A stretch of 64,000 bases of DNA, taken from positions 124,001 through 188,000 of the forward strand of contig NZ_VCPE01000001.1 of assembly GCF_005938105.1 (NCBI RefSeq), in the 5' to 3' direction. Source of the DNA: Brucella haematophila. GTDB taxonomy: Bacteria > Pseudomonadota > Alphaproteobacteria > Rhizobiales > Rhizobiaceae. Positions 51,148-62,690 of the stretch are shown here, in pieces. Position 1 is the first letter of the stretch. Each line of letters starts with the position of its first letter. A model generated the notes under the pieces. The model ran no database searches. It was not told the origin of the DNA and was given only the letters and a program-made list of their open reading frames with translations. The translations under genes and the position numbers were made by a program.

Positions 51148-51290
51148 ATGATTTTCCGTCCTCTTTCTCGTTGCGATAACGATAGGGCAAAATCAGCGGG
51201 AGGCAAGCTGAAGCCATCGAGCGAAAGCATGCGCTGAACTTTGTTTGAAAATCTACGGGCCAGAAATCTGAGAAAATACGCCTTAAAGTG

Positions 51291-51366
51291 GAAAGGCAGG
51301 CCGAAGCCTGCCTTTCCTGTTGCCTGAGACAGGACTTCCGGGGTGCGGGGGCAAACTGGAAGTCCA
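51291..51366. ncRNA. Candidate structured small RNA
   Basis: GGAAAGGCAGGC (51291-51302), loop CGAA, GCCTGCCTTTCC (51307-51318) is a perfect 12-bp stem. It is followed by GGACTTCC (51333-51340) and GGAAGTCC (51359-51366). No protein gene is near on either side to need two such structures. Expression and strand are unknown. Confidence 0.3.
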
Positions 51367-51613
51367 TCTCATGTCAACCGGGATTGACCACGATTGGTTG
51401 TCGCAAGTCAATGAGAACTTTCTAAAATAGAATTTTAACATCGGCAAAGGGGCTAGACGGTAAATTTTTTATAAATCACAGATAGTTACGTAACGTAATG
51501 AGAAAAGTGCCGATTAACCGCTCTCCCGCATATGTGCGGGTTCATTATTGGGCTGTGGGTTTGGCTTGGCGCCGGCCATTCAAGGGTGGCTTTTGGGACT
51601 TTAGACATAAAAA

Positions 51614-51637
51614 AACCTCCGGCCGAAGCCGGAGGTT
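51614..51637 (-). terminator. Intrinsic terminator of groES-groEL
   Basis: AACCTCCGGC (51614-51623), loop CGAA, GCCGGAGGTT (51628-51637); on the minus strand seven T residues follow. It lies about 30 bases after the groEL stop. Confidence 0.92.
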
Positions 51638-51665
51638 CTCTTTAAAGTAGTGCTTTATGGACTTC

Positions 51666-53330
<1,665 letters not shown>

Positions 53331-53358
53331 TCAGGTATGGTGAATTGGTTTTTTGGTA

Positions 53359-53436
53359 AGAGCGAAACCGCTCTGTCTCTTCGTTTTTACGCATTATCCT
53401 ACGCAAAACTGCTTCGCACTTTTGCTGGAAATGCTC
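53359..53436. repeat. Dispersed palindromic repeat in the groES-groEL spacer
   Basis: AGAGCG-AAAC-CGCTCT (53359-53374) is followed by the inverted form of the element core (53401-53436). On the minus strand this reads GAGCATTTCCAGCAAAAGTG and continues with GCGAAGCAG. In the transcript it would fold between the two cistrons. Confidence 0.65.
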
Positions 53437-53449
53437 CGGGCTAATTGAA

Positions 53450-53746
53450 TTAGCCGACGATACCCAAAATATCGGATTCCTTCATGATCAGCAGGTCTTC
53501 ACCGTTGATCTTGACTTCCGTGCCGGACCACTTGCCGAACAGAACCTTGTCGCCAGCCTTGACGTCCAGCGGAACGAGCTTGCCAGCTTCGTCACGAGCG
53601 CCAGCGCCAGCAGCGACAACTTCGCCTTCCTGCGGCTTTTCCTTAGCGGAGTCAGGGATAATGATCCCGCCAGCGGTCTTTGCTTCCGATTCAACGCGAC
53701 GAACGACGACGCGGTCATGAAGCGGGCGGAACTTGATATCAGCCAT
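53450..53746 (-). CDS. groES: 10-kDa co-chaperonin
   Basis: A 98-aa Gro[22 protein letters not shown] at the start, [18 protein letters not shown] (mobile loop region), and [12 protein letters not shown] at the end. It caps GroEL. ATG 53746 is the family start; the frame further upstream overlaps the CIRCE region. First gene of the operon, under a sigma-70-like promoter and CIRCE. Confidence 0.97.
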   Translation of the reverse strand: MADIKFRPLHDRVVVRRVESEAKTAGGIIIPDSAKEKPQEGEVVAAGAGARDEAGKLVPLDVKAGDKVLFGKWSGTEVKINGEDLLIMKESDILGIVG

Positions 53747-53808
53747 GGTATAACCCTTGGTGTTATAGACGTTGAACCCTGTTATGCGGATCGAGCCGAT
53801 CCGCGCTG

Positions 53809-53835
53809 TTAGCACTCTCTCTTCCGGAGTGCTAA
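53809..53835 (-). promoter_or_regulatory. CIRCE operator (HrcA binding site)
   Basis: TTAGCACTC, nine bases, GAGTGCTAA: an exact match to the CIRCE consensus, lying between the groES promoter and start codon. It indicates HrcA repression relieved by heat or unfolded protein. Confidence 0.97.
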
Positions 53836-53844
53836 CGTGCCTCT

Positions 53845-53873
53845 GAGATAGAGGCCGGATCTTTTAATGTCAA
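53845..53873 (-). promoter_or_regulatory. groESL promoter
   Basis: On the minus strand TTGACA (53873-53868), 17 bases, TATCTC (53850-53845). The start of transcription would fall at the edge of CIRCE. The CTTGACATT -35 also resembles alphaproteobacterial RpoH promoters, so dual control is possible. Confidence 0.75.
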
Positions 53874-53944
53874 GATTGCCTGAAAAATTTGACAGGCGAA
53901 TGATGGTTAATTTGCACCGTTCGCGAAGGGATCAGGCGACCCGA

Positions 53945-53976
53945 CATGCGGAGGGCCATGTGGCCCGCTCCGCATA
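53945..53976 (-). terminator. Stem-loop downstream of the TadG-like gene
   Basis: ATGCGGAG and CTCCGCAT enclose GGCCATGTGGCC, giving a strong compound hairpin 20 bases after the stop of the TadG-like gene and before the groESL promoter. Confidence 0.6.
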
Positions 53977-53996
53977 TGGTGGCTCGGTTTGCAGGA

Positions 53997-55901
53997 TCAA
54001 CCCGAGATACGCAGGTTTGACAGCTCATCGCCAATCTGACGGAACGTTTCAGACAGATTGCCACCGGTCGTGTTCCAGAACAGCTTGGCGGGCTTGCCGC
54101 CGTCGAGACGGACACGAGAGTCGGACGAGCAGGTCTTCAGCAGCTCGATTTGGGCTTTTTCGTCCGTCTTGCTGGTGTTCAGGTCCACTGCAACGGTCAT
54201 AACGATGATGTTGGCATCTTTCGCATTGTTGCAAAGCTTGTTGAAGCGGGCATTCATCGCTTTGGTATAGACGCTGTTGTCCTGCGAGACAGACACGCCG
54301 CTTTCCTGAAACAGACGGGTCTGGCTGTAGCCCTTCGTGGTGCGGCTCGTATAACCATGTGCCGAATAGTAGGACAGATTGCTGGCCTTATCCCTGTTCG
54401 ATCCAGCAAGCGAATTATACGTATAGTACGTATTGGCGCCATCGGTGAGCACGATCACAACCTTATCGTTGCCGCGGTCGGTCGATGGGCGGCCTTCCGT
54501 AAACGGCGCGCCCTGAACGAGCGTCCGCCATCCCCATGCCATGCCTTCAGGCACATTCGTACCGCCATCCGGTTGCATGGCCTTGATGGCCGTCTTGATA
54601 GCGGTCTTGCCTGCATCAGTGGAGATGTCGGTCAGGCGCGTGATGGCTGTGGTGGTGCAGCTATAGTTTGGCCCGCCACCCTTGGATGGATTGTCTAATC
54701 CGTTGTTTAGATAATATTTCTTCAAGTCGTTCTGACGCGCCGCGCCAGTTAAGGTCCTGTCGTCGAGCCACCAGCTGTTCAGCGTAAGGTTTGTCGGGTT
54801 GCCCTTCGAGTCGACATCATAATATTCCGCTGGACCGAACATTGGCACGAACAGGGTTTCGGGTTTGCCGGTCGATGGTGCAGTCACGTCCAATGCCAGT
54901 GTTCCCGGGCGTGCCTCGACGCATCCTTTCCATGGAATCCACGATGCGGACGAGCGCTTTGCGAGATCGGCATAGAGAACAGCGCGGGAGAAGGCCTTGC
55001 CATTGTCTGTGCCCCAGCCTGTCCCCGATTTAAAGTAAAGGCCGCTGCCTGTCGGGTTCTCGACAATACTGCGCGTGCTGTCGATCTTAACCGGAAGCGT
55101 GAAGTTCTCGAGATTGACCGGCGAGGTGCCGCTCGGGTCCATCCATGTCTCTTTGAGATAGCTGGGTCCGATGTTGACGGAGCCCGCGAAAGGCACCAGC
55201 GAGAACTGCACTGGCTTTTCAACACGCGTGATCAGCGCCGATTGTGCGGCCATGGTGTCGACAAGCTGTGTTGCTGCATCTTTCAGCAGTTGCAGACGCT
55301 GCGTGTTCGAGCCGGCGCCATTGTCATTCATGGAGCCTGAATTATCGAGCACAAGCGCGACTTCGACGGTGTTTTTGAGCCGCACGAAGGAACTCATCGC
55401 ATATTGCTTGTTGTCCCACTCATCTGCTGAATTAGTCAGTTGCGCTGCTAGGGAGCCGAACAGCGACTGATATTGGAAGCTCGCAGTTGCTTCAATCTGC
55501 TGGTTATCGTTCGCTGTTTGCGGAAACTTGATGGCGAAGGCGACGCGGTTTCCGGCAAGCGCGGTCAGGTTCACATTGAAGACCTTGCTGCCATAGTCCT
55601 GCATGTCGGCTTCGCTTGCACCGGTGGAAAAACGCTTGCCAACTGCCAGTGCTGCCGCATCGAGCGCGGCCTGCACATTGTTGCGGGTGCGCATGAGATT
55701 GGTGGCGTCCATGGCAACCATGCCTGCAAGCAACAGCGGCACCAGTAATATCGCCGTCATCATCGCGAAATTACCGCGTTCATCGCGGCGGAATCGGTTT
55801 GCTCTTTCGGAAAGGCTTCCGAAATTGGCCTTGCGCGCAACGCCTGTCGTGCAGGCGACGAAAAGCCGCCTTGCTGGTCCGCTCCAATTATTCAAATCCA
55901 C
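53997..55901 (-). CDS. TadG-like pilus assembly protein with von Willebrand A domain
   Basis: A 634-aa protein. A TadE/TadG-type N-terminus (RRDERGNFAMMTAILLVPLL, helix at about 46-66) anchors it. A vWA domain follows with the metal-site DNSGSM at 186-191, a long insertion, and IVLTDGANTYY. These proteins take part in Flp/Tad pili or surface adhesion in Rhizobiales. The frame starts at GTG 55901; the first 35 residues are weakly supported and a later start is possible. No other tad genes are nearby, so it is an orphan copy. Confidence 0.85.
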   Translation of the reverse strand: MDLNNWSGPARRLFVACTTGVARKANFGSLSERANRFRRDERGNFAMMTAILLVPLLLAGMVAMDATNLMRTRNNVQAALDAAALAVGKRFSTGASEADMQDYGSKVFNVNLTALAGNRVAFAIKFPQTANDNQQIEATASFQYQSLFGSLAAQLTNSADEWDNKQYAMSSFVRLKNTVEVALVLDNSGSMNDNGAGSNTQRLQLLKDAATQLVDTMAAQSALITRVEKPVQFSLVPFAGSVNIGPSYLKETWMDPSGTSPVNLENFTLPVKIDSTRSIVENPTGSGLYFKSGTGWGTDNGKAFSRAVLYADLAKRSSASWIPWKGCVEARPGTLALDVTAPSTGKPETLFVPMFGPAEYYDVDSKGNPTNLTLNSWWLDDRTLTGAARQNDLKKYYLNNGLDNPSKGGGPNYSCTTTAITRLTDISTDAGKTAIKTAIKAMQPDGGTNVPEGMAWGWRTLVQGAPFTEGRPSTDRGNDKVVIVLTDGANTYYTYNSLAGSNRDKASNLSYYSAHGYTSRTTKGYSQTRLFQESGVSVSQDNSVYTKAMNARFNKLCNNAKDANIIVMTVAVDLNTSKTDEKAQIELLKTCSSDSRVRLDGGKPAKLFWNTTGGNLSETFRQIGDELSNLRISG

Positions 55902-56183
55902 GCCCGCCCGAAAGGTTGTGTTGCTTTTTGTTAAACCGAAAGGTTGTGCGCTGTTCCTAGCAGCATCTTTCTAACAGTCGGTCACGAAGTGCGGTAAATG
56001 ATCGGTGAATCTGCTCGACGGCTTATTAAGTCATTCCTTATGGGGTATTTGGACGCGGTGCTTTCTGGGCTTATTGGCGGTAAAGCTCGTGACAGTTTTG
56101 ATAGGCTGCGTTAGATGGAGCGCATGCGGCTTGCATATGCGGGCGGCGTTCCAGCTCGAAAATGGAATATCAAGAGGAAGACT

Positions 56184-57032
56184 ATGAAGCAGCTTGCAAG
56201 CCTCGACGACCTGACCGGCCAGTATGACGTGTTCTTCTGCGACGTCTGGGGCGTGGTGCATAATGGCGTCGCCGCACATCCGGCTGCTGTCGCTGCCTTG
56301 AAGCGCGCCCGCGCCAAGGGCGTCACGGTCATTCTCGTTACCAATTCTCCGCGTCCGCATCCGGGTGTCGAAGCGCAGCTGGAAACGCTGGGCGTACCGG
56401 CGGATACCTATGACCGTATCGTCACCTCCGGCGACGTGACGCGTGATCTGATCGTTGAGGGTCCGCGCAAGGTTCTGCATATCGGCCGCGACAACGAACT
56501 GTCGATCTATGACGGGCTGGATGTGGAACTGGTGGAAGAATTTGAGGCCGATGGCGTCGTCTGCACCGGCCTCGCCGATGATGATGTGGAAACGCCCGCC
56601 GATTACGCCGACCTGCTTCAGCGTCTGCGTTCGCGCAATCTGCCTTTCATTTGCGCCAATCCCGACATCATGGTTGAGCGCGGTCCACGTCTTGTCTGGT
56701 GTGCGGGCGCTCTTGCGCGCGATTACAGCCAGCTGGGCGGTCGCACGCTGATCGCCGGAAAGCCGCATCGCCCGATTTATGAGGCCGCGCTGCATGCAGC
56801 CGAGGAAGTTCGCGGCGGCCCTGTCGACAAGAGCCGCATTCTCGGCATTGGTGATGGCGTGCTGACCGATGTGAAGGGCGCTGCCGGTTTTGGTCTTGAT
56901 GTGCTCTATATTTCGGGCGGCGTGCACGCTGCCGATTATGCGGACAACGGGACGGTTGATCTTGCAAAGATGGAAGCGTTTCTGGAGAAGCACGGGCATC
57001 GTCCGGTCGCCGAGCTTTACGCACTCGTCTGA
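56184..57032 (+). CDS. HAD-superfamily hydrolase, class IIA
   Basis: A 282-aa phosphatase with FFCDVWGVVHNG (motif I, nucleophile Asp in the DVWG sequence), ILVTNSPRP (motif II), then IAGKPHRPIYEAAL and ILGIGDGVLTDVKGA (motif IV). This matches the alphaproteobacterial class IIA subgroup placed next to ribF. The substrate is unknown; a riboflavin-pathway phosphatase role is an attractive guess from the neighbour. GAGGAAG lies five bases before ATG 56184. Confidence 0.88.
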   Translation: MKQLASLDDLTGQYDVFFCDVWGVVHNGVAAHPAAVAALKRARAKGVTVILVTNSPRPHPGVEAQLETLGVPADTYDRIVTSGDVTRDLIVEGPRKVLHIGRDNELSIYDGLDVELVEEFEADGVVCTGLADDDVETPADYADLLQRLRSRNLPFICANPDIMVERGPRLVWCAGALARDYSQLGGRTLIAGKPHRPIYEAALHAAEEVRGGPVDKSRILGIGDGVLTDVKGAAGFGLDVLYISGGVHAADYADNGTVDLAKMEAFLEKHGHRPVAELYALV

Positions 57033-57099
57033 TATTTTCGCACATTGCGGGCAAGGTCAAACAAGCACAGACTGAAGCAAGTCAAGACTCAGGCACACC

Positions 57100-58089
57100 A
57101 TGACGAATTCTGATTTCCAACGCCTTTCGGGAACCGACACCTTGCCGGAGCGCCTGCGCAATTGCGTGGTGGCCATTGGTAATTTCGATGGCGTTCATCG
57201 CGGACATCAGGCCGTGCTTGAGCGGGCGCTGGAAATCGCGGCCAAGGAAAATCTGCCTGCGGTCGTGCTGACATTCGAGCCGCATCCGCGCAGTTTCTTC
57301 AAGCCGGACGAGCCGATCGACCGGCTTACCGACGCGCGTGAAAAGGCATCGATACTGCGGCACATGGGCTTTCACGCGGTTGTCGAGCAGCCTTTTACCG
57401 CCGAATTCTCCAGCCGGTCGGCGGAAGATTTTGTGCAGCACATTCTGGTCGAAAAGCTGCATGCCAGCCGCGTCGTGACCGGCTATGATTTTCACTTCGG
57501 CAAGGGTCGACGCGGCACGCCGGAGTTTCTCCTGCAGGCAGGCGAGGGCGCCGGTTTCCACGTGACGCTGGTGGATGCCTTTACCGATGAAGGCAACAAC
57601 CTCGTTTCGTCCACACGCGTTCGCAATCTGTTGTGCGATGGCGATGTTGCCGGAGCGGCAGGACTGCTTGGCTATCGCTATGCCGTCTGCGGCGAGGTCA
57701 TTCACGGCAAGAAGCTAGGGCGCACGCTCGGCTTCCCCACCGCCAATATGAAGGTCAGCGCCCAGACCAGCCTGAAACATGGCATTTATGCCGTTCGTTT
57801 CCGCAGGCAGGATGGCAGCCTGCATGACGGTGTTGCCAGTTTTGGCCGCCGCCCCACGGTGGATAGCGATGGCTCGCCGCTTCTCGAAACCTTCCTGTTC
57901 GATTTTTCCGGCGATCTTTACGGCGAAGTCGCCTGTGTTTCGTTCTTCGGCTTTCTGCGCGGCGAAGTGAAATTCGACGGGCTGGACCCGCTGATCGAGC
58001 AGATGAAGCGCGACGAGGAAGAAGCTCGCGCCTTGCTGGCCGGTGCTCGCCCATTGTCGGAGCTTGACCGCGTCCTTTCCTTTGAATGA
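57100..58089 (+). CDS. ribF: Bifunctional riboflavin kinase / FAD synthetase
   Basis: A 329-aa enzyme making FMN and FAD. The N-terminal nucleotidyltransferase has VAIGNFDGVHRGHQAVL and FEPHPRSFF, then VTGYDFHFGKGRRG and SSTRVRNLL; the C-terminal kinase has GKKLGRTLGFPTANM and the RPTVD stretch. It starts 67 bases after the HAD gene and runs in the same direction. Confidence 0.96.
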   Translation: MTNSDFQRLSGTDTLPERLRNCVVAIGNFDGVHRGHQAVLERALEIAAKENLPAVVLTFEPHPRSFFKPDEPIDRLTDAREKASILRHMGFHAVVEQPFTAEFSSRSAEDFVQHILVEKLHASRVVTGYDFHFGKGRRGTPEFLLQAGEGAGFHVTLVDAFTDEGNNLVSSTRVRNLLCDGDVAGAAGLLGYRYAVCGEVIHGKKLGRTLGFPTANMKVSAQTSLKHGIYAVRFRRQDGSLHDGVASFGRRPTVDSDGSPLLETFLFDFSGDLYGEVACVSFFGFLRGEVKFDGLDPLIEQMKRDEEEARALLAGARPLSELDRVLSFE

Positions 58090-58202
58090 AGTGTAACGGA
58101 TTATTTTTCTACCTAAGATTTAAGTCAAATTTTACGTATTTCCGACAGAGAGTGTTAAACACCTTGCGAATTTTCGAGGTGCTGTTTGTCGGAGATCTTG
58201 TT

Positions 58203-59045
58203 TTGCGTATTCTCTCACTGGCCCTCGTTGCAGGCACTTTCATTCCCGTCACCGGTTCCATTGCTTATGCCGCCGATGTGCAGCAGACCGATATCTATGC
58301 AGCGGAAACGGTTCAGCCGGCCCGCAAGCATTTCTGGTCCGGCGACTGGTACCTCAAGGTTGGTGCAGCCGGTCTGGTCGCACCCAAGTTCGAAGGCTCG
58401 AACAAATATCGCTTTTCTGCGCAGCCGCTGATCTCGCTTGGCCGTCAGGGCGAAGCGACGCGGTTCTCCTCGCGCAACGACAATGTTTCCTTCGCGCTGA
58501 TCGACAACAACCGCTTCCGCGCCGGTCTGGCAGGCAAGCTGCTTTTCGAACGCGACGATGATATTCACGGCCTGAAAGACACCAAGTTCGGCGGTGAAGT
58601 GGGTGGCTTTGCCGAGGTCTATCCGACCGACTGGCTGCGTGTACGCGGCGAAGTACGTCAGGGTATCCGCGCGCACAAGGGCGTTGTTGCCGATATTTCT
58701 GCCGACGCTTTTTATGATGTGACGCCGGTTATCCGCGTTTCGGCGGGTCCGCGCGCAACTTTCGCGTCGAAGGACTACTTCAAGACCTATTACGGCGTCG
58801 ATGCGCAGGAATCGGCGGCCTCCGGCCTGTCGGAATACAATCCGGGCGGCGGTTTCAAATCGGCCGGTTTCGGCGGCGCCATCAACTGGAAGGCGACCGA
58901 CAAGATCGATACCAGCCTGTTTGGCGAATATACCCGCCTGCAAGGCCCGGCCAAGGATTCGAGCATCGTCAAGGAGCGCGGCTCACGCGACCAGTTCATG
59001 GTTGGCGTGTCTGCGACCTACCGTTTCGACTTCTCGCTCGATTGA
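58203..59045 (+). CDS. MipA/OmpV-family outer membrane protein
   Basis: A 280-aa protein: signal peptide (RILSLALVAGTFIPVTGSIA, cleavage near AYA-A), then a beta-barrel with GDWYLKVGAAGLVAPKFEGS, ending in aromatic residues (YRFDFSLD). The long frame opens at ATG 58086 overlapping the ribF stop, but that would bury the signal peptide. TTG 58203 with GGAGAT six bases upstream is the likely start. MipA was first described as a scaffold for murein enzymes. Confidence 0.85.
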   Translation: MRILSLALVAGTFIPVTGSIAYAADVQQTDIYAAETVQPARKHFWSGDWYLKVGAAGLVAPKFEGSNKYRFSAQPLISLGRQGEATRFSSRNDNVSFALIDNNRFRAGLAGKLLFERDDDIHGLKDTKFGGEVGGFAEVYPTDWLRVRGEVRQGIRAHKGVVADISADAFYDVTPVIRVSAGPRATFASKDYFKTYYGVDAQESAASGLSEYNPGGGFKSAGFGGAINWKATDKIDTSLFGEYTRLQGPAKDSSIVKERGSRDQFMVGVSATYRFDFSLD

Positions 59046-59525
59046 TTGTCTGATCCAAAAGTCGCCATGCCGGTCTGCAAATGGCGCTTTTCTGCGTTCC
59101 GGTGCTCATGTACATTAAGTACACTCCGCTCCGGTACTCGAAAATCACCATTTTCGCCACGGCCTGCCGTTTTTTGATTCAGACAATGAGGCGTCTGATC
59201 CGGTTGGCGATGCGCCATCGGGTCGCGCTACTGTGAAGATTTTCAGGGACAGGGATGCAGTTTTATTGCGTCTTTGTTCCCCTGGCCTCTTTATTCCTGC
59301 CAAGCTCATTGCTAAAAGCGTGCCCATGATGACGGATTTTCGGCTTATCATGACGGCCATACGAATTATTGGCCCGGCCTCCCGCTTTGCCTGAATGGCT
59401 GTTTTGCCAGGCAATATCTGGCGCGGATGTCCGGGAACGACCGGCTGTGCTCTTACAGTCCCCCTGTTATCGTTGATCCACATGCCCGCCATTTCTGGCC
59501 GAGGCTTCACAGGCGAATACCGATC
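59046..59525. other. Intergenic region upstream of ileS
   Basis: About 480 bases, no gene seen. Frames here are parts of shadow ORFs antisense to ileS. No T-box or other leader was recognised. Confidence 0.5.
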
Positions 59526-62438
59526 ATGACTGAGACGACCAAGATCGATTACTCTAAAACCCTCAATCTGCCGCAGACAGAATTTCCGATGCGCGCGGGC
59601 TTGCCGCAGCGCGAACCGCTGTTTGTCGAGCGCTGGGAGGGGATGAACCTTTACAAGAAGCTGCGCGAGCAGGCGAAAGACCGCCCGCTTTATGTGCTGC
59701 ACGATGGCCCGCCCTATGCCAACGGCAATATTCATATAGGCCATGCTCTGAACAAGATCCTCAAGGACGTCATCACCCGCTCGTTCCAGATGCGCGGCTA
59801 TAACTCGAACTACGTTCCGGGCTGGGATTGCCATGGCCTGCCGATCGAATGGAAGATCGAGGAAAAATATCGTGCCGAAGGCAAGAACAAGGACGAAGTG
59901 CCGATCAACGAATTCCGCAAGGAATGCCGTGAATTCGCCGCCAACTGGATCAGGGTCCAGACGGATGAGTTCAAGCGTCTTGCGATCCTCGGCGATTTCG
60001 AAAACCCTTACACGACGATGAACTTCCACGCTGAATCGCGCATCGCTGGCGAGCTTCTTAAGTTCGCGGCCTCCGGTCAGCTTTATCGCGGTTCCAAGCC
60101 GGTGATGTGGTCGGTTGTCGAGCGCACGGCGCTGGCCGAAGCGGAAGTCGAATATCACGATGTCGAGTCGGATATGATCTGGGTCAAGTTCCCGGTCGCT
60201 GGCCAGAATGATCTTTCCGGCAGCGCCGTGGTGATCTGGACGACCACCCCCTGGACCATCCCCGGCAACCGCGCAGTGTCCTATTCGTCGCGTATCGAAT
60301 ACGGGCTTTACGAAGTCACGGAAGCCGAGAACGATTTCGGTCCGCGTCCGGGCGAAAAACTCATCTTCGCCGACAAGCTGGCCGAAGAAAGCTTCGCCAA
60401 GGCAAAGCTTCAGTTCAAGCGCCTGCGTGGCGTTTCGGCAGACGAACTTGGCAAGATCGTCCTCGACCATCCGTTGAAGGGTTTTGCGGGCGGCTATGAG
60501 TTCGCGGTTCCGATGCTCGACGGCGATCATGTGACCGACGATGCTGGTACGGGTTTCGTCCACACTGCGCCAAGCCATGGTCGTGAAGACTTTGAAGCCT
60601 GGATGAACAATGTGCGTGAACTGGAAGCACGCGGTATCGATCCGAGCATCCCGTTCCCGGTCGGTGACGACGGCTACTATACCAAGGACGCGCCGGGCTT
60701 CGGTCCGGACCGCGAAGGCGGCGCCGCGCGTGTTATCGACGATAACGGCAAGAAGGGCGACGCCAACAAGTCGGTGATGGATCAGCTCATCGCCAATGAC
60801 AAGCTCTTCGCCCGTGGTCGCCTGAAGCACTCCTATCCGCATTCCTGGCGTTCGAAGAAGCAGGTCATCTTCCGCAACACGCCGCAATGGTTCGTCTATA
60901 TGGACAAGAACCTCGGCGACGGCACCACGCTGCGCTCGCGCGCGTTGAAGGCCATCGACGATACACGTTTCGTCCCGGCTGCCGGTCAGACGCGCCTTCG
61001 CTCTATGATCGAAGGTCGCCCGGACTGGGTGCTGTCGCGTCAGCGCGCCTGGGGCGTGCCGATCTGCGTTTTCGTGGATGAGGAAGGCAACATCCTTCAG
61101 GACGATGCGGTCAACAAGCGTGTACTCGATGCTTTCGAGGCCGAAGGCGCTGACGCATGGTTTGCCGAAGGCGCGCGCGAGCGTTTCCTTGGCAACCGCG
61201 CCAATGAGCCTTGGGTTCAGGTGCGCGATATTCTGGACGTGTGGTTCGATTCCGGATCAACCCACACCTTCACGCTGGAAGACCGCCCGGACATGAAATG
61301 GCCGGCAGATGTCTATCTCGAAGGCTCGGACCAGCATCGCGGCTGGTTCCATTCGTCGCTTCTGGAAAGCTGCGGCACGCGCGGTCGTGCGCCATATAAT
61401 GCTGTCGTAACCCATGGTTTCACCATGGACGAGCACGGCAAGAAAATGTCGAAGTCGCTCGGCAATACGGTGACACCGCAGGACGTCATCAAGGAATCCG
61501 GCGCGGATATCCTGCGTCTGTGGGTCATGACGACCGATTATTGGGAAGATCAGCGCCTCGGCAAGAGCATCATCCAGACCAATATCGACGCCTATCGCAA
61601 GCTGCGCAACACCATCCGCTGGATGCTGGGCACGCTGGCGCATGACGAAGGCGAAAACGTTGCTCATGCCGATCTGCCGGAACTTGAGCGCCTGATGCTG
61701 CACCGTCTGACGGAGCTGGATGAGGTTGTGCGCACCGGCTATGACACATTCGACTTCAAGCGCATCGCCCGCGCGCTGATCGATTTCATGAATGTCGAGC
61801 TTTCGGCCTTCTATTTCGACATCCGCAAGGACGCACTTTACTGCGACGCGCCGTCGAGCGTTCGCCGCAAGGCTGCGTTGCAGACCGTGCGTGAAATCTT
61901 CGACCGCCTGACGACCTGGCTGGCGCCCATGCTGCCTTTCACCATGGAAGAGGCATGGCTCGACCGTTACCCGCAGTCGGTTTCGGTTCATGCCGAGCAA
62001 TTCCGTCCGACGCCTGCCGCATGGCGTGACGACGTGTTGGCCGAAAAGTGGCGCAAGGTGCGCGCGGTTCGCCGTGTCGTGACCGGCGCGCTGGAGCTGG
62101 AACGCGCAGACAAGCGCATCGGTTCGTCGCTGGAAGCAGCGCCGGTGGTCCATATCTCCGACAAGAGCCTGAGCGATTCGCTCGATGGTCTCGATTTTGC
62201 GGAAATCTGCATCACCAGCGGTATTGCGTTTAGCGATGCTGCGGCACCGGAAGGCGCTTTCACGCTTGGTGATGTGAAGGGCGTGGCCGTCGTGCCTGCT
62301 CGTGCCGAAGGCGAAAAATGCGCGCGTTCGTGGCGCTACACCACGGATGTGGGTTCCGACCCGGAATTCCCGGAAGTGTCGGCGCGCGATGCCGAAGCGC
62401 TGCGCGAATTGAAGGCGCTCGGCAAGCTCGAAGCCTGA
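59526..62438 (+). CDS. ileS: Isoleucyl-tRNA synthetase
   Basis: A 970-aa class I synthetase. HIGH motif at 70-73 ([10 protein letters not shown]), the CP1 editing domain ([16 protein letters not shown]) and KMSKS at 640-644. The bacterial C-terminal zinc finger is degenerate: [10 protein letters not shown] keeps one cysteine where CxxC is usual, and no second cysteine pair follows. ATG 59526 starts the conserved part; the upstream frame to 59427 is not supported. Monocistronic. Confidence 0.97.
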   Translation: MTETTKIDYSKTLNLPQTEFPMRAGLPQREPLFVERWEGMNLYKKLREQAKDRPLYVLHDGPPYANGNIHIGHALNKILKDVITRSFQMRGYNSNYVPGWDCHGLPIEWKIEEKYRAEGKNKDEVPINEFRKECREFAANWIRVQTDEFKRLAILGDFENPYTTMNFHAESRIAGELLKFAASGQLYRGSKPVMWSVVERTALAEAEVEYHDVESDMIWVKFPVAGQNDLSGSAVVIWTTTPWTIPGNRAVSYSSRIEYGLYEVTEAENDFGPRPGEKLIFADKLAEESFAKAKLQFKRLRGVSADELGKIVLDHPLKGFAGGYEFAVPMLDGDHVTDDAGTGFVHTAPSHGREDFEAWMNNVRELEARGIDPSIPFPVGDDGYYTKDAPGFGPDREGGAARVIDDNGKKGDANKSVMDQLIANDKLFARGRLKHSYPHSWRSKKQVIFRNTPQWFVYMDKNLGDGTTLRSRALKAIDDTRFVPAAGQTRLRSMIEGRPDWVLSRQRAWGVPICVFVDEEGNILQDDAVNKRVLDAFEAEGADAWFAEGARERFLGNRANEPWVQVRDILDVWFDSGSTHTFTLEDRPDMKWPADVYLEGSDQHRGWFHSSLLESCGTRGRAPYNAVVTHGFTMDEHGKKMSKSLGNTVTPQDVIKESGADILRLWVMTTDYWEDQRLGKSIIQTNIDAYRKLRNTIRWMLGTLAHDEGENVAHADLPELERLMLHRLTELDEVVRTGYDTFDFKRIARALIDFMNVELSAFYFDIRKDALYCDAPSSVRRKAALQTVREIFDRLTTWLAPMLPFTMEEAWLDRYPQSVSVHAEQFRPTPAAWRDDVLAEKWRKVRAVRRVVTGALELERADKRIGSSLEAAPVVHISDKSLSDSLDGLDFAEICITSGIAFSDAAAPEGAFTLGDVKGVAVVPARAEGEKCARSWRYTTDVGSDPEFPEVSARDAEALRELKALGKLEA

Positions 62439-62690
62439 TAACAGAGATTGCAATCCGCTCCGGTTTCATCCGGGGCGGATTGTTTGTTTGTGCGACAGGG
62501 GTTGCGGTCTCGCGCGTGAACATGGTGAAATAGCGGTTAATGCCGGATTGCCGCATGAGTTCCTCTCATGTACAAGGCAGTCCTCGAATAAATTTACGAT
62601 CTGCCTTGGAGTTGCCGGTTTTTTGAGGCAAGGCACGCTGGAGCAAGCCTCGCGAACAAAGAATCGACAGGCGTAAAAGAAGTGGCGCTA

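Larger units (their letters stand above)
51148..51665. other. Hairpin-rich intergenic region downstream of groEL
   Basis: About 520 bases without a convincing gene. It contains three strong stems: 51291-51318 (12 bp), 51333-51366 (8 bp, large loop) and the groEL terminator at 51614-51637. The first two, 15 bases apart, look like a small RNA gene or tandem terminators. Confidence 0.5.

Noticed and set aside
59145-60887. 580-codon minus-strand ORF over ileS start
   Set aside because: Antisense shadow; no supporting start site or family.
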